From NCBI GenBank assembly GCA_012965455.1, contig DTSG01000031.1, positions 1,348 through 18,719 of the forward strand: 17,372 nt of DNA, written 5' to 3'. Position 1 is the first letter of the stretch. Each line of letters opens with the position of its first letter. The position numbers were made by a program, and so were the translations under genes. Under the pieces are notes generated by a model. It was not told the DNA's origin and searched no databases. It was given only the letters and a program-made list of their open reading frames with translations. This document shows positions 1-8,120 of this stretch, in pieces. This DNA comes from Planctomycetaceae bacterium. GTDB lineage: Bacteria > Planctomycetota > Planctomycetia > Pirellulales > Pirellulaceae.

Positions 1-2
1 AC

Positions 3-590
3 TTGCCAGGCCGCGCGATTGGGCCGCTGAATGACATGCTCAACGCATTCACACGATTAGATCGTGGAAAACTTCCTTGTAAGTTTGTTGCCGTGCAGCC
101 CGGCGATGAAATTGAATTGAATCGAGAATATGTCGTTCAGGTTGGCGCGAGCGAGCATACGGTCCCCGCCCTCAGCTTTCTAGTGTGGCATCGAAAAAAT
201 AAGCTCAAAGAAGAATTTCAAGGTATCTCTGGCCCGGCTATCCGCGATTTGCGTCAAGATGGCATTGAAGTATCCGCCGAACAACGGATACCGATATTGG
301 GGTACACCGGCGATACAACAGTGGCTGGGTTGGACAATATGCCCGAGTTATATCAGGCCAAAATACTAATCACCGAAATGACATTTGTAGCGGCCGATCA
401 TAGTAAAGAAATAATCAAGAAAAACGGGCACATGCACCTGAGTGATTTTATCGAACGACAGGATCGATTTGAAAATGAAGTTGTTATCGCAGCACACTTC
501 AGCACCCGCTATTCCGATAGTTTCATTCGCCGCACGGTGGAGAAGGCGTTGCCAGGATTACTAGGCGGCCGTCTGCATTTGTGGCTGTGA
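3..590 (+). CDS. tRNase Z-like MBL-fold hydrolase, C-terminal part (5' end outside window)
   Basis: The reading frame is already open at the left edge, so about 195 C-terminal residues are visible. The pattern is that of short, plant-type (TRZ1/TRZ2-like) ribonuclease Z enzymes, which are zinc metallo-beta-lactamase-fold endonucleases that trim tRNA 3' ends. Visible metal-site motifs are YTGDT (near residue 101, bridging Asp), an acidic TEMTF strand, GHMHLSDF (His) and AAHFSTRY (last His). The family-defining HxHxDH motif should lie upstream, in the missing 80-100 residues. The first codon seen is TTG, but I treat it as internal. hemW follows 32 bases downstream on the same strand, so the two may be co-transcribed. 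Many MBL-fold proteins share part of this pattern, so the tRNase Z role is likely but not proven. Confidence 0.8.
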   Translation: MPGRAIGPLNDMLNAFTRLDRGKLPCKFVAVQPGDEIELNREYVVQVGASEHTVPALSFLVWHRKNKLKEEFQGISGPAIRDLRQDGIEVSAEQRIPILGYTGDTTVAGLDNMPELYQAKILITEMTFVAADHSKEIIKKNGHMHLSDFIERQDRFENEVVIAAHFSTRYSDSFIRRTVEKALPGLLGGRLHLWL

Positions 591-622
591 TGTGACTGGT
601 TTTGAATAAAGGGTTTGCGTAG

Positions 623-1783
623 ATGGATAGCGAACTAAATGATCAATCCGTTGCTGAAACGACCATGGCGCGGTCTGCTTATATTCACGTTCCATTTTGT
701 CGACATCGTTGTGGATACTGCAATTTTACCCTGATTGCCGGGCGCCCCGATCTGCATGCTAAATATATTGAAGCACTTGGCCAAGAACTGTCACTGCTAC
801 AAACGCCCCGCCCAGTAGAGACTTTGTTTATCGGTGGCGGCACTCCGACGGAGCTTTCCCCTGAACAATTGCAACGGTTGTTAAAGCTAGTCGGCCAGTG
901 GTTTCCATTGGCAGAAGAAGGCGAATTTTCGTTGGAAGCGAATCCAGCGGATGTTGATGCAAACTTAGTTGATCTGTTGTGTGCCGAAGGTGTCAATCGA
1001 GTCAGTTTGGGGGGGCAATCCTTCGACCGCTCCAAATTACAATGGCTCGAACGTGATCACAATGAGATATGTTTGCAAAATAGTTTTGAACTGCTGCGGA
1101 AAAAAATAGATGCGGTATCGATGGATCTGATTTTTGGCACTCCGGGGGAAACGGTGCCGATGTGGGAAAAGGATGTCGAGCAGTTATTGCATTTAAAACC
1201 GCATCACATTTCCACCTATGGATTAACGATTGAAAGAGGGTCGTCTTTTTTTGGTCGGCTACAGCGAGGCGAGTTTGAGCTGCCGAGCGAGGAGGTCCAG
1301 CGAGAGATGTATCTATTAGCGCGTCACAAACTACAAAGTCAGGGGTACGAGCATTATGAAGTATCCAATTTTGCATTACCCGGATTCCATTGTCGCCACA
1401 ACGAAACGTACTGGTTGGGCGGACCGTATTATGCAGCGGGCCCGGGAGCCGCTCGATATATTGACGGTCGCCGCGAGGTCAATCACCGTAGTACGATTAC
1501 CTATCTAAAGAAGATCGCAGCGGGTGAATCGGTGGTTGCAGAATCCGAGCAAATACAGGGTAGCGCACGGGCACGCGAGGTTTTGGTTTTTGCATTGAGA
1601 CGATTGAGCGGTATCACTCCCGCTTGGTTCAAATCCACCACGGGTTTCGACTTGATGACTTTAGGTGGTACGCAGTTAGAGCGGTTCGTACAACTTGGAT
1701 TGTTGGCTTGGCACGACGATTATTTGCGATTAACCGAAGAAGGGCTATTGGTGAGTGATAGTATTTGGCCCGAATTATTGTGA
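623..1783 (+). CDS. hemW: HemW, radical-SAM heme chaperone (HemN-like family)
   Basis: A 386-residue radical SAM protein of normal HemW length. The 4Fe-4S motif is C26-x3-C30-x2-C33 followed by N-F. HemN, the true oxygen-independent coproporphyrinogen oxidase, has a fourth Cys there, so HemW is the better call. Other family marks are FIGGGTP (69-75), SLGGQSFD, HHISTYGLTIE and the C-terminal HYEVSNFA and HNETYW segments with the HemN_C region. HemW binds heme and delivers it to respiratory enzymes; it is not thought to make coproporphyrinogen. The ATG at 623 has AAAGGG at 608-613, 9 bases upstream. An ATG at 665 would give a shorter protein starting just before the core fold. One oddity is that the usual G-V-Q reads G-G-Q inside a run of seven G. 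The stop lies 5 bases from that of the convergent gene. Confidence 0.92.
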   Translation: MDSELNDQSVAETTMARSAYIHVPFCRHRCGYCNFTLIAGRPDLHAKYIEALGQELSLLQTPRPVETLFIGGGTPTELSPEQLQRLLKLVGQWFPLAEEGEFSLEANPADVDANLVDLLCAEGVNRVSLGGQSFDRSKLQWLERDHNEICLQNSFELLRKKIDAVSMDLIFGTPGETVPMWEKDVEQLLHLKPHHISTYGLTIERGSSFFGRLQRGEFELPSEEVQREMYLLARHKLQSQGYEHYEVSNFALPGFHCRHNETYWLGGPYYAAGPGAARYIDGRREVNHRSTITYLKKIAAGESVVAESEQIQGSARAREVLVFALRRLSGITPAWFKSTTGFDLMTLGGTQLERFVQLGLLAWHDDYLRLTEEGLLVSDSIWPELL

Positions 1784-1788
1784 CGTGT

Positions 1789-4700
1789 CTATTGTTGCTT
1801 TAACCATAATTGCAACTGTCGGTCGACTTCCTCGATGGACAGTAGCTTCTGAGGTATGACATCGCGAATTCGTTTTTCATCATACCGTACATAATCGGGA
1901 TATCGCAGCAATTCGATTTCTTCTTCTAATGCGACAATCCAACTTGGCACATCAATTCCAGAGCCAGAGGATGTTTCTGTAAGTGCGTTTGTTTCTGCGA
2001 GCAGGTGGTCAAAGGCTATACGTGGTTGGTCAGGGTGTTGACTTTCTTCGAGTGCCGGTTCAACCAGCGACCGCAAAAAATCAATATGCATTGAATGCGT
2101 AAACTGCTCTCCAATGCGGTTGGCAACGGTCCGCATCTTCATGGAGTATTGTTGCTGTAGCTTTTCAAGTCGCCCAAGAAATATATTGGCTTCTTCTTGA
2201 ATGCGTTGGATGAGACTTTCCCGCCACAGTAGTGCAGCGGAGGTTTTTTCGTGCGATGTCAAAAGTTGGTGAGCTTGAATGACGGGCCGCAAGTTCCAGC
2301 AGATACGATCGTAGCGTGTTCGTAGTCGCAGGAAGTCCAACAGCATGTACAGCATTTCACCATGGTCGCTTTGGGTTGTGGTGCTGTTGTAGTCGCGATA
2401 TTCGTTATAGTTTTCAACGATGGATTCTAAGATGAGTGAGAGCAGAGCGGTCGTTTCATCCATGGTAATTGTGGAAGTTAGATCGTCACATAACTTGAGA
2501 TTGATCTGTGGTTCGTCGCAGATTACTGTCAGCCAGTTCTCAACGCCTTGTAGCAGAATGCCCCGAATATTACCCATCGCGAGGAATTGTTGAGTGAAAA
2601 GATCGTTGCCATAGGTTTCGATAAATGCAACCGTCGCATTCCACATGGAGGTGTTGTTGATTCGTTCTAAGACGGACAACCGTAGGGTTTGGCTATGGGC
2701 GAGCCAGTTACTCAGCATCGATTCGGTGATTTGCTCGAGCGATTGCACTAACAGAGTTGCCACTGCATCGGCGTCGGAGATCGCTGGCACTGGCGTTTCG
2801 TCGCTTGAGTCCTCGGTCGAATCATCGCTTGCAGTTTCGACATCTTCCACCGTTTTAACGCTGCTGGTGTCCCAAGAAGAACACGATGCAATCAAGCATT
2901 CGACGATGGCTTGATATCCAATATTAAACAGCTCGTCAAATTCAGTGACGGCGCCCAAACCCACGGGATGTTGGCGTTCCATGGCGCGAGCGGTTTCAAG
3001 TAGATGGCATGTTTCATGGATCAGGCCCAAGCGAGGCAGCCAAAGCAGTAGGTCTGAAATCGTCCGTTGACGGATGCGACTGTTGACGATATCGCGTGGT
3101 TGACCACCTTTGGACAGTGGTACATACAGTAAGGGAAGTTGGGAGAATCCGTCGATGAGAAGGTCCCAGTGTTCTCGTAAACCATTTTGGTTTCCTTGGA
3201 TCAACTCCGCAAAAATTCGAGACGTGACTTCTTCAAATTCAACAATGGGTGAATCCGAAGTGTCCAAATCGAGCTTTTGCTGCAGATAGATAATCACAGA
3301 ATCCAAAATGCGTTTGGTATCGGTAACTTCAATCGTCGTGGCGATAGCACGTTCCGTTAATGATTCCAGCGTGATTCGATGTCGATCGTATTGAGTCATC
3401 GACTCGAAGTCACCAACTGGAGCAGGAATGACGTGTCCCCCGATAGACTCAATGAGATCTTCAAGTTTCTGACGGTTTTCGGCGAGTCGCTTGGACCAGT
3501 TCGTGATTGTTTGTAAGCTATCTTCGATCAGTTGTGGCTCTGCCTTTTCGTGGTGGCGAATACTAATGGCTTGGCCTAGACCAGCGATTTTCCAGAGGCT
3601 TGCCAGGCTGTCGTGAAACGCTAAACGCCGATCAATTTGTTCGCCTAGAAGAAGCAATTCACTATGGTCTGGGTCAGAGTTATCAAAGATCTCACCTTCC
3701 ACTCCATCGTCCGTGGAGTCACGGTAGGAAACGTTTTCGTAGGCAGCACTGAAGATACTCTGTTCTTCCTCCGGCTCGTCACTTTCTAGCTCGTCGTCAA
3801 ATTCATCTTGGGGCCTTTCAGCATTGCCACTGTTGAATTCGGGGATGATCCAATAATCTTCCGAATTTGCTTCGAAGTAATCGAACAGCTTGCGCACAAG
3901 GTTCCATTTCTTAGCCACAGCCGTTGCTTGTTCGTCGGTATCTGTGCGGACATCCGCGTTGCCAATTACATCGAGTAGCCAGCGTCGCGTGAGGATATAG
4001 AAGGAAGAGTCATTTTGTTCTAGCGGAATTCGGTCGGCTTCACTTAGCCAGTGAATCAGTAGCGCCATTGAGGCCACATGATCGCCTTGTTCCAGTAGTG
4101 AATGGATGACGAGCGAATAGGCTTTGGGAGAATCAAATATTTGAGCGTAGGGTGCCCAGAATTTCACGTTCCCAGCTTCGGCTCCGCCCTTGTGCCACAA
4201 ATTTAAAGCCTCGGCCACATGCGACGCTGCGTCGTACAACGCGTTGGGGTCGGCAGCGTGAATAGCTGTCACTTCATGGGCTGCATATTTGTGCCACCAC
4301 TGTGCGGCTTCTTGGAAATGTTCATCGATGCGTTGGCACAGCACTTGATCATCGTTGGCGGCAGCTTCACTCCATGTTCTAGCTAGTAGTGCAAAGAACT
4401 GCTCTACAATTAATACAAGTTCATCGATGCGGTGGTCGTGAACACTGTTTTCTAAGGCTGGAAACAGGCTAAATTGGCAATCAAATCCGAGGATATTCCA
4501 AGGGTCGGCAAAGGCACCACATTGGATGCCTCGTTGAATAAGGTAAAATATCGATCCCGCGATATCAGCGGCCTCCGATAGGTTTTTATTTTCGATCGCC
4601 TGCAGAGATTGGTCGAGTTGGCAGGCAATTCGGCAACGAAATCGAGCCGAAGGCACGGGTACAAGGCTAGCTTTCTCACGAGCAGCATCGTGGTGTCCCA

Positions 4701-5847
4701 TGAAGGCAAATATTTGACCGAGGTGAATATGTTCGAGCTGATGGGCTCGGGTTTCCGTTAGTTGGGCATTGAGGTGTTGTCGAGCGTCGCCGAAGGGTTG
4801 ATGGCGAATCAATGTTTCCGCTGCCAACCGGTCACGATGTTCACGATCCGTTCGCTGCAGCAGGTCCCGATAAAAGCGGTCGCGGTAGTTGGCAATTTGT
4901 GGCATCAGACTTGCTAATGTGGTTGAGGAGTCATGACAACTAGGGCCCCAGCCATTGATTCCTGAAGACATCAATATCGTACCGGCGAGGACAGCCGCCG
5001 CTTCAAACAAAGCTTCGTCAGCATCTAGGTCTGGCCGATCTATTTGCCTTTGCATCAATGCATCGAGAGTGACCTTTTGAATGACAAACCGATCGTAGCA
5101 TCCTTGTTGGTCGATATGATGTGGGTCCCACATGCCAAAATGGTGGTTCGGCCGTTTGTTAACGGGATGGTCGAAATCGTAGGATCGCGGGTCGAAGGCG
5201 ATTTCCTTGAGGTTGTTTGTGTCCAAACAGGCTTCCCGCAACAACTCTTCATCGGTTTCTGCCAAGAGTTTGACCGTCTTGGCGATCACTCGCTGGTAGG
5301 GCCCCTCGCAGGCCCCGCTGCCTTGGATGTAAAGCGGAACGGGTCGCAACCATTCGTGGGCGTAGGGTTGGATCTTCTGGGATTCTAATGTGGCCACAGG
5401 ACGATAGCCAACGAAGTCATTGAATTGACGCAGTAACGTTTCGGTGTTGAGGTGTTCGAAATCGGGGCCCTGACTTAGCACCAAGTCAAATGCGCGGCCA
5501 ATAAAATACGAATTGAATAGTTGAATCTCGGATTGGTGGAAAAGTAAATCCTGATGGAACATGAAATACGTTCGCAGCAATTGGTCGAATGTCGTTTCAA
5601 TAACGACCCGAGATTGATCGTTATTGGCGAAGGCATCGTTCTGTTGCGCTAGATGATCGATGGCTTCAAATAGGAAGTCGTATAAACGGGTCCAAGTTTC
5701 TTCTGGATAAACCGCTGTAAGCTTTTTCCAGATGAGGTTTAGGTTGTTATAGAAACGAGGGTCTTGAGTGCCAGTGGAAAAGTTGAGGTATCCCAGCACT
5801 TGTTCGAGTGCCGTTAATTCATCTGAATTAAGTTCACTTACCTTCAT
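1789..5847 (-). CDS. Very large helical protein of unknown function (1352 aa), probably planctomycete-specific
   Basis: I do not recognise a named domain. The protein has no signal peptide and no clear membrane segment, so it is probably cytoplasmic. It looks almost entirely alpha-helical, with short helix pairs reminiscent of TPR/HEAT-like scaffolds. Dense conserved-looking blocks rich in Trp, His, Asp and Cys sit in the N-terminal third: around residues 234-265 (containing GMWDPHHID), 291-321 (containing NGWGPSCHDSS) and 447-490 (containing DPWNILGFDCQ). Two acidic, Ser/Asp-rich linkers, near 670-730 and 1000-1025, split it into about three lobes. A Gln/Glu-rich helix near 1215-1250 could form a coiled coil. 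The ATG at 5847 has no visible Shine-Dalgarno sequence. The gene stands alone on the minus strand, convergent with hemW. I recall similar long hypothetical proteins in Pirellulales, but that is memory rather than a search. Confidence 0.85.
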   Translation of the reverse strand: MKVSELNSDELTALEQVLGYLNFSTGTQDPRFYNNLNLIWKKLTAVYPEETWTRLYDFLFEAIDHLAQQNDAFANNDQSRVVIETTFDQLLRTYFMFHQDLLFHQSEIQLFNSYFIGRAFDLVLSQGPDFEHLNTETLLRQFNDFVGYRPVATLESQKIQPYAHEWLRPVPLYIQGSGACEGPYQRVIAKTVKLLAETDEELLREACLDTNNLKEIAFDPRSYDFDHPVNKRPNHHFGMWDPHHIDQQGCYDRFVIQKVTLDALMQRQIDRPDLDADEALFEAAAVLAGTILMSSGINGWGPSCHDSSTTLASLMPQIANYRDRFYRDLLQRTDREHRDRLAAETLIRHQPFGDARQHLNAQLTETRAHQLEHIHLGQIFAFMGHHDAAREKASLVPVPSARFRCRIACQLDQSLQAIENKNLSEAADIAGSIFYLIQRGIQCGAFADPWNILGFDCQFSLFPALENSVHDHRIDELVLIVEQFFALLARTWSEAAANDDQVLCQRIDEHFQEAAQWWHKYAAHEVTAIHAADPNALYDAASHVAEALNLWHKGGAEAGNVKFWAPYAQIFDSPKAYSLVIHSLLEQGDHVASMALLIHWLSEADRIPLEQNDSSFYILTRRWLLDVIGNADVRTDTDEQATAVAKKWNLVRKLFDYFEANSEDYWIIPEFNSGNAERPQDEFDDELESDEPEEEQSIFSAAYENVSYRDSTDDGVEGEIFDNSDPDHSELLLLGEQIDRRLAFHDSLASLWKIAGLGQAISIRHHEKAEPQLIEDSLQTITNWSKRLAENRQKLEDLIESIGGHVIPAPVGDFESMTQYDRHRITLESLTERAIATTIEVTDTKRILDSVIIYLQQKLDLDTSDSPIVEFEEVTSRIFAELIQGNQNGLREHWDLLIDGFSQLPLLYVPLSKGGQPRDIVNSRIRQRTISDLLLWLPRLGLIHETCHLLETARAMERQHPVGLGAVTEFDELFNIGYQAIVECLIASCSSWDTSSVKTVEDVETASDDSTEDSSDETPVPAISDADAVATLLVQSLEQITESMLSNWLAHSQTLRLSVLERINNTSMWNATVAFIETYGNDLFTQQFLAMGNIRGILLQGVENWLTVICDEPQINLKLCDDLTSTITMDETTALLSLILESIVENYNEYRDYNSTTTQSDHGEMLYMLLDFLRLRTRYDRICWNLRPVIQAHQLLTSHEKTSAALLWRESLIQRIQEEANIFLGRLEKLQQQYSMKMRTVANRIGEQFTHSMHIDFLRSLVEPALEESQHPDQPRIAFDHLLAETNALTETSSGSGIDVPSWIVALEEEIELLRYPDYVRYDEKRIRDVIPQKLLSIEEVDRQLQLWLKQQ

Positions 5848-6228
5848 GCTGGGTTTTTCACAGTTGCTAGTAGGATACGACGAACCTGTTCGGCGGAAAC
5901 CATTTATTAGTGTTCACCTTTGAGATAGACATTCAATCTAAGGGTACTTTCCGAGTTGGTCTATAGCCCTGTGCGTTGCGCGACCGCCGGGGAGTGTTTG
6001 CGGCGCTAATAAGCGAAGGTGGACATTAATTTGCTCGGTAGTTGTATTTCGAGGGTAGGACTATGACGTTTAGTTAAGTTTGGCAATCGTTTTTTCCCAT
6101 TTAACGTAAAGATTGACGGCAAATATGGAGAACGGATGCTGTATTAGGCGAATATAGCGATAGGTAACCATAGCCAGAGCTGGTGGAGATGAAGCTAGAC
6201 TTTTTACCGTTCAACACTATGATAAATG

Positions 6229-6234
6229 TATAAT
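6229..6234 (+). promoter_or_regulatory. Candidate -10 box for the PQQ-propeller gene
   Basis: A perfect TATAAT sits 80 bases upstream of the ATG at 6315. No good -35 hexamer is seen at 16-18 bases, so the promoter is either weak or depends on an activator. Transcription would begin near 6241 and leave a leader of about 74 bases that contains two inverted repeats. Confidence 0.4.
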
Positions 6235-6237
6235 GGG

Positions 6238-6264
6238 TGTACGTTGTAGATGATTGCACGTACA
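6238..6264. repeat. Inverted repeat TGTACGT / ACGTACA in the propeller-gene leader
   Basis: Seven-base perfect arms at 6238-6244 and 6258-6264 are separated by 13 bases. The left arm starts at the predicted transcription start, just after the -10 box. It could therefore be an operator for a dimeric regulator or the first hairpin of the mRNA leader. No T-run follows, so it is not an intrinsic terminator. Confidence 0.4.
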
Positions 6265-6274
6265 GGATGCAAAA

Positions 6275-6287
6275 GATCGTAACGATC
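6275..6287. repeat. Perfect palindrome GATCGT-A-ACGATC before the propeller gene
   Basis: Six-base arms around a single central A, ending 27 bases before the ATG at 6315. A near-continuous palindrome of this type is typical of a dimer-binding DNA site; a 1-base loop cannot form a stable RNA hairpin without opening inner pairs. Its function is unknown. Confidence 0.4.
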
Positions 6288-6314
6288 AAGCCTCTAATCT
6301 AATGGAACAATGAT

Positions 6315-7847
6315 ATGCGCATAATCAGCACTCTGGCATTGAGCATGCTGTTACTATTCGGCACCCCTCTATATGGTCAACTTCGCACCAATGGTCTGAT
6401 TACTCACAATGCGGCTCGTAGTTTAGGTATGGAGCGGGCGTGGTATTTGCAGGTCCCGATGAATCCGTATTCCAATAGAATTTTAGATGTCTATTTGCAC
6501 GTGAATGCTGCCGAAGCTGATTGGTCCTACGAAGTCACACAAGGCGACGAATCTTATATTTTTTCGGACAAAGACCTTGATTCCTTTGGACGCCTCCTAG
6601 GCCGAGAACAAGCAAAAATAAATGCCAATGCATTTCGCCTTAAGCTTGGCGGTGGCGCTGCCTTGATTGAACATTCCGTGCCCAAAATCTATTTGTCGAT
6701 GTTGTCGGATCGTGGTGACGTTACGCTTGTTAATGGTGAAACCGGACAGGTGTATTGGTCGACCCATGTTGGAAATCCTCGTCATCCTGCTGTGGGCGTT
6801 TGTACGAACGATGAATACACAGTCGTTATAACTGGTGTTCGTATATTTGTGTTACGAAATGCTGATGGCGGTATTGTCCAAGAACGTATGACTCAGAGTT
6901 TACCGGGTGCTGGGCCGGTGATGGTTAACAATAATGTTTACGTACCTTCAATTCAAGATCGTGTCGAATACTACAATCTAGATCGATTTAGCTGGACGCC
7001 CGAAGTGTTAGCATCGTCCGGTCGAGTGGTGACTCAACCAGCGATTGGTGGTCAGAGTATTGCTTGGCCGACGGATCGCGGTAATGTCTTTGTTGCAGGC
7101 ACAGGACGACCTAAGCTGTGGTATCGTGTCGAGACGATCGGCAAAGTGGTCGCTCCAATAGCCTATCAACAACCTGGAAAGTATGTTGCGAATTGCCTTG
7201 ATGGTTTTGTGTACTGTATTAACGAGCGCGATGGCCGCTCGATTTGGCGTCAAAGTCTAGGCGAGTCACTAATACGAGAACCGGTTATTGTAAAAGATCG
7301 AGTGTATGTTATTTCACGAAATAAAACTTGTTATTGTTTGAGTATGAAGAATGGTGATGTTCAGTGGAGCCATCCCGACATTACTCAAATTGTTTCGGCA
7401 AGTGGCGAACGACTTTACGCCTTAGATCGACTTGGAAATCTACTCGTTCTTAACCTCAAAAATGGAGGTCACTATACAAGCTTAGCGGCCGGCAAGATTG
7501 ATTTTGTAATGGTGAACGCGTTTACAGACCGCATCTATATGGGGACTCGCAGTGGGCTCATCCAGTGCATTCACGAGACCCATCGTGAATTCCCCATGTT
7601 ACATGTTGACGAATTTGTGACGACTGATGATGCCGCTGAGGGTGACAATAATACCAATCCGATGAATCCAGCCAATCCAATGCCACAGGCTCCGGTCGCA
7701 CCGCCTGCCGTAAACCCATTTGGCGGTGGCGTTAAACCACCGGCTGCGAATCCGTTTGGCGGAGGTGCCTCTAAACCACCCGTTGCGAACCCGTTTGGCG
7801 GAGGTGCCGCTAAACCACCCGCTGACAACAAAAATCCATTTAAGTAA
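6315..7847 (+). CDS. Secreted PQQ-like beta-propeller protein with a C-terminal NPF/Gly/Pro-rich tail
   Basis: 510 residues. Residues 1-21 form a typical Sec signal peptide (basic start, hydrophobic core, likely cleavage after Leu-Tyr-Gly), so the protein is exported to the periplasm or cell surface. The middle has PQQ/quinoprotein-like blade repeats, for example VNGETGQVYW near 137-146 and the two blades around 297-355 ending in GRSIW and GDVQW. Such propellers are common in planctomycetes. I see no enzyme active site and would not call it BamB or a dehydrogenase. From about residue 430 the protein becomes disordered: acidic and Asn-rich, then Pro-rich, then three near-identical NPFGGG...KPP units, ending in NPFK. 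Only a weak GGAA lies before the ATG. The gene is monocistronic by position. Confidence 0.85.
   Translation: MRIISTLALSMLLLFGTPLYGQLRTNGLITHNAARSLGMERAWYLQVPMNPYSNRILDVYLHVNAAEADWSYEVTQGDESYIFSDKDLDSFGRLLGREQAKINANAFRLKLGGGAALIEHSVPKIYLSMLSDRGDVTLVNGETGQVYWSTHVGNPRHPAVGVCTNDEYTVVITGVRIFVLRNADGGIVQERMTQSLPGAGPVMVNNNVYVPSIQDRVEYYNLDRFSWTPEVLASSGRVVTQPAIGGQSIAWPTDRGNVFVAGTGRPKLWYRVETIGKVVAPIAYQQPGKYVANCLDGFVYCINERDGRSIWRQSLGESLIREPVIVKDRVYVISRNKTCYCLSMKNGDVQWSHPDITQIVSASGERLYALDRLGNLLVLNLKNGGHYTSLAAGKIDFVMVNAFTDRIYMGTRSGLIQCIHETHREFPMLHVDEFVTTDDAAEGDNNTNPMNPANPMPQAPVAPPAVNPFGGGVKPPAANPFGGGASKPPVANPFGGGAAKPPADNKNPFK
7710..7823 (+). repeat. Three in-frame tandem repeats (36, 39, 39 bp) encoding NPFGGG-x-KPP units
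   Basis: Units at 7710-7745, 7746-7784 and 7785-7823 lie inside the propeller gene at residues 466-503. The second and third are nearly identical in DNA, which suggests recent slippage expansion. The first is one codon shorter. Each encodes Asn-Pro-Phe-Gly3 then Lys-Pro-Pro. A fourth NPF forms the C-terminus outside the repeat. Confidence 0.9.
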
Positions 7848-8120
7848 CGATGTGATTGATTGAAAATCAAATATCGATGCCCGATTTTTGATAGGTGGGT
7901 AGCAACGCATTAGCCGTACTCCGTAATTAGAATATCAATTGGCAAACTCGTACGGTTTCTGACAAATAATCATATCGGCTGCCTACAATTTACCCCCCCT
8001 ACTTGACCATTGCCTGCTTACATTGCAAACTCGTTGATTGTGTCGCTGTTTTGAAATAGCGGCTGCTCTTTTCACCATTAGTTGTTTGTTTTTACCGTTA
8101 CGGAATGGAATTGTTGGAAT
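7848..8120. other. 273-bp intergenic region before purH
   Basis: Just after the propeller stop there is a small AT-rich hairpin, TTGATT (7856-7861) with AATCAA (7865-7870). It is followed by ATCG (7873-7876) with CGAT (7882-7885) and five T, and together these could weakly terminate transcription. A run of seven C lies at 7993-7999. A frame in register with purH extends upstream to a TTG at 8082, but the family alignment does not need it. I see no convincing promoter hexamer pair and no RNA gene. Confidence 0.4.

Larger units (their letters stand above)
5848..6314. other. 467-bp intergenic region between divergent genes
   Basis: This gap separates the minus-strand 1352-aa gene from the plus-strand propeller gene, so it must drive both. 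I find no convincing protein or tRNA gene. A 62-codon minus-strand frame at 6101-6289 has no ribosome binding site and no recognisable content. A GC-rich patch at about 5975-6007 stands out from AT-rich surroundings. It can fold as CCGC (5984-5987) with GCGG (6000-6003), extended by GCG (5978-5980) with CGC (6004-6006) across a 3-base bulge. The 6229-6287 part holds a promoter-like box and two palindromes, listed separately. No clear promoter is visible for the leftward gene. Confidence 0.6.

Noticed and set aside
685..1376. Two overlapping minus-strand open frames of 116 and 124 codons opposite hemW
   Set aside because: They are antisense to a clear radical-SAM gene, have no ribosome sites, and their protein is a Ser/Pro/Arg-rich shadow of the hemW codons.
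623..1783. HemN (oxygen-independent coproporphyrinogen III oxidase)
   Set aside because: The fourth Cys of the HemN motif is missing; the C-x3-C-x2-C-N-F form is that of HemW.
6101..6289. 62-codon minus-strand frame in the intergenic region
   Set aside because: No ribosome binding site, no recognisable protein features, and it covers the promoter and palindromes of the plus-strand gene.
6315..7847. BamB or a PQQ-dependent dehydrogenase
   Set aside because: Only generic propeller blades are seen. There is no lipobox, no dehydrogenase cofactor residues and no envelope-assembly neighbours.
7856..7889. Rho-independent terminator after the propeller gene
   Set aside because: Both stems are short (6 AT-rich pairs, then 4 pairs). 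The T-run is only five, so it is mentioned as weak rather than called.
7571..7910. Minus-strand frames of about 100 codons opposite the propeller tail
   Set aside because: They owe their length to the repetitive Gly/Pro codons on the other strand; low-complexity shadows.
7993..7999. Run of seven C before purH as a phase-variation tract
   Set aside because: It is about 120 bases from the start codon, outside any reading frame, and short; nothing else suggests switching.
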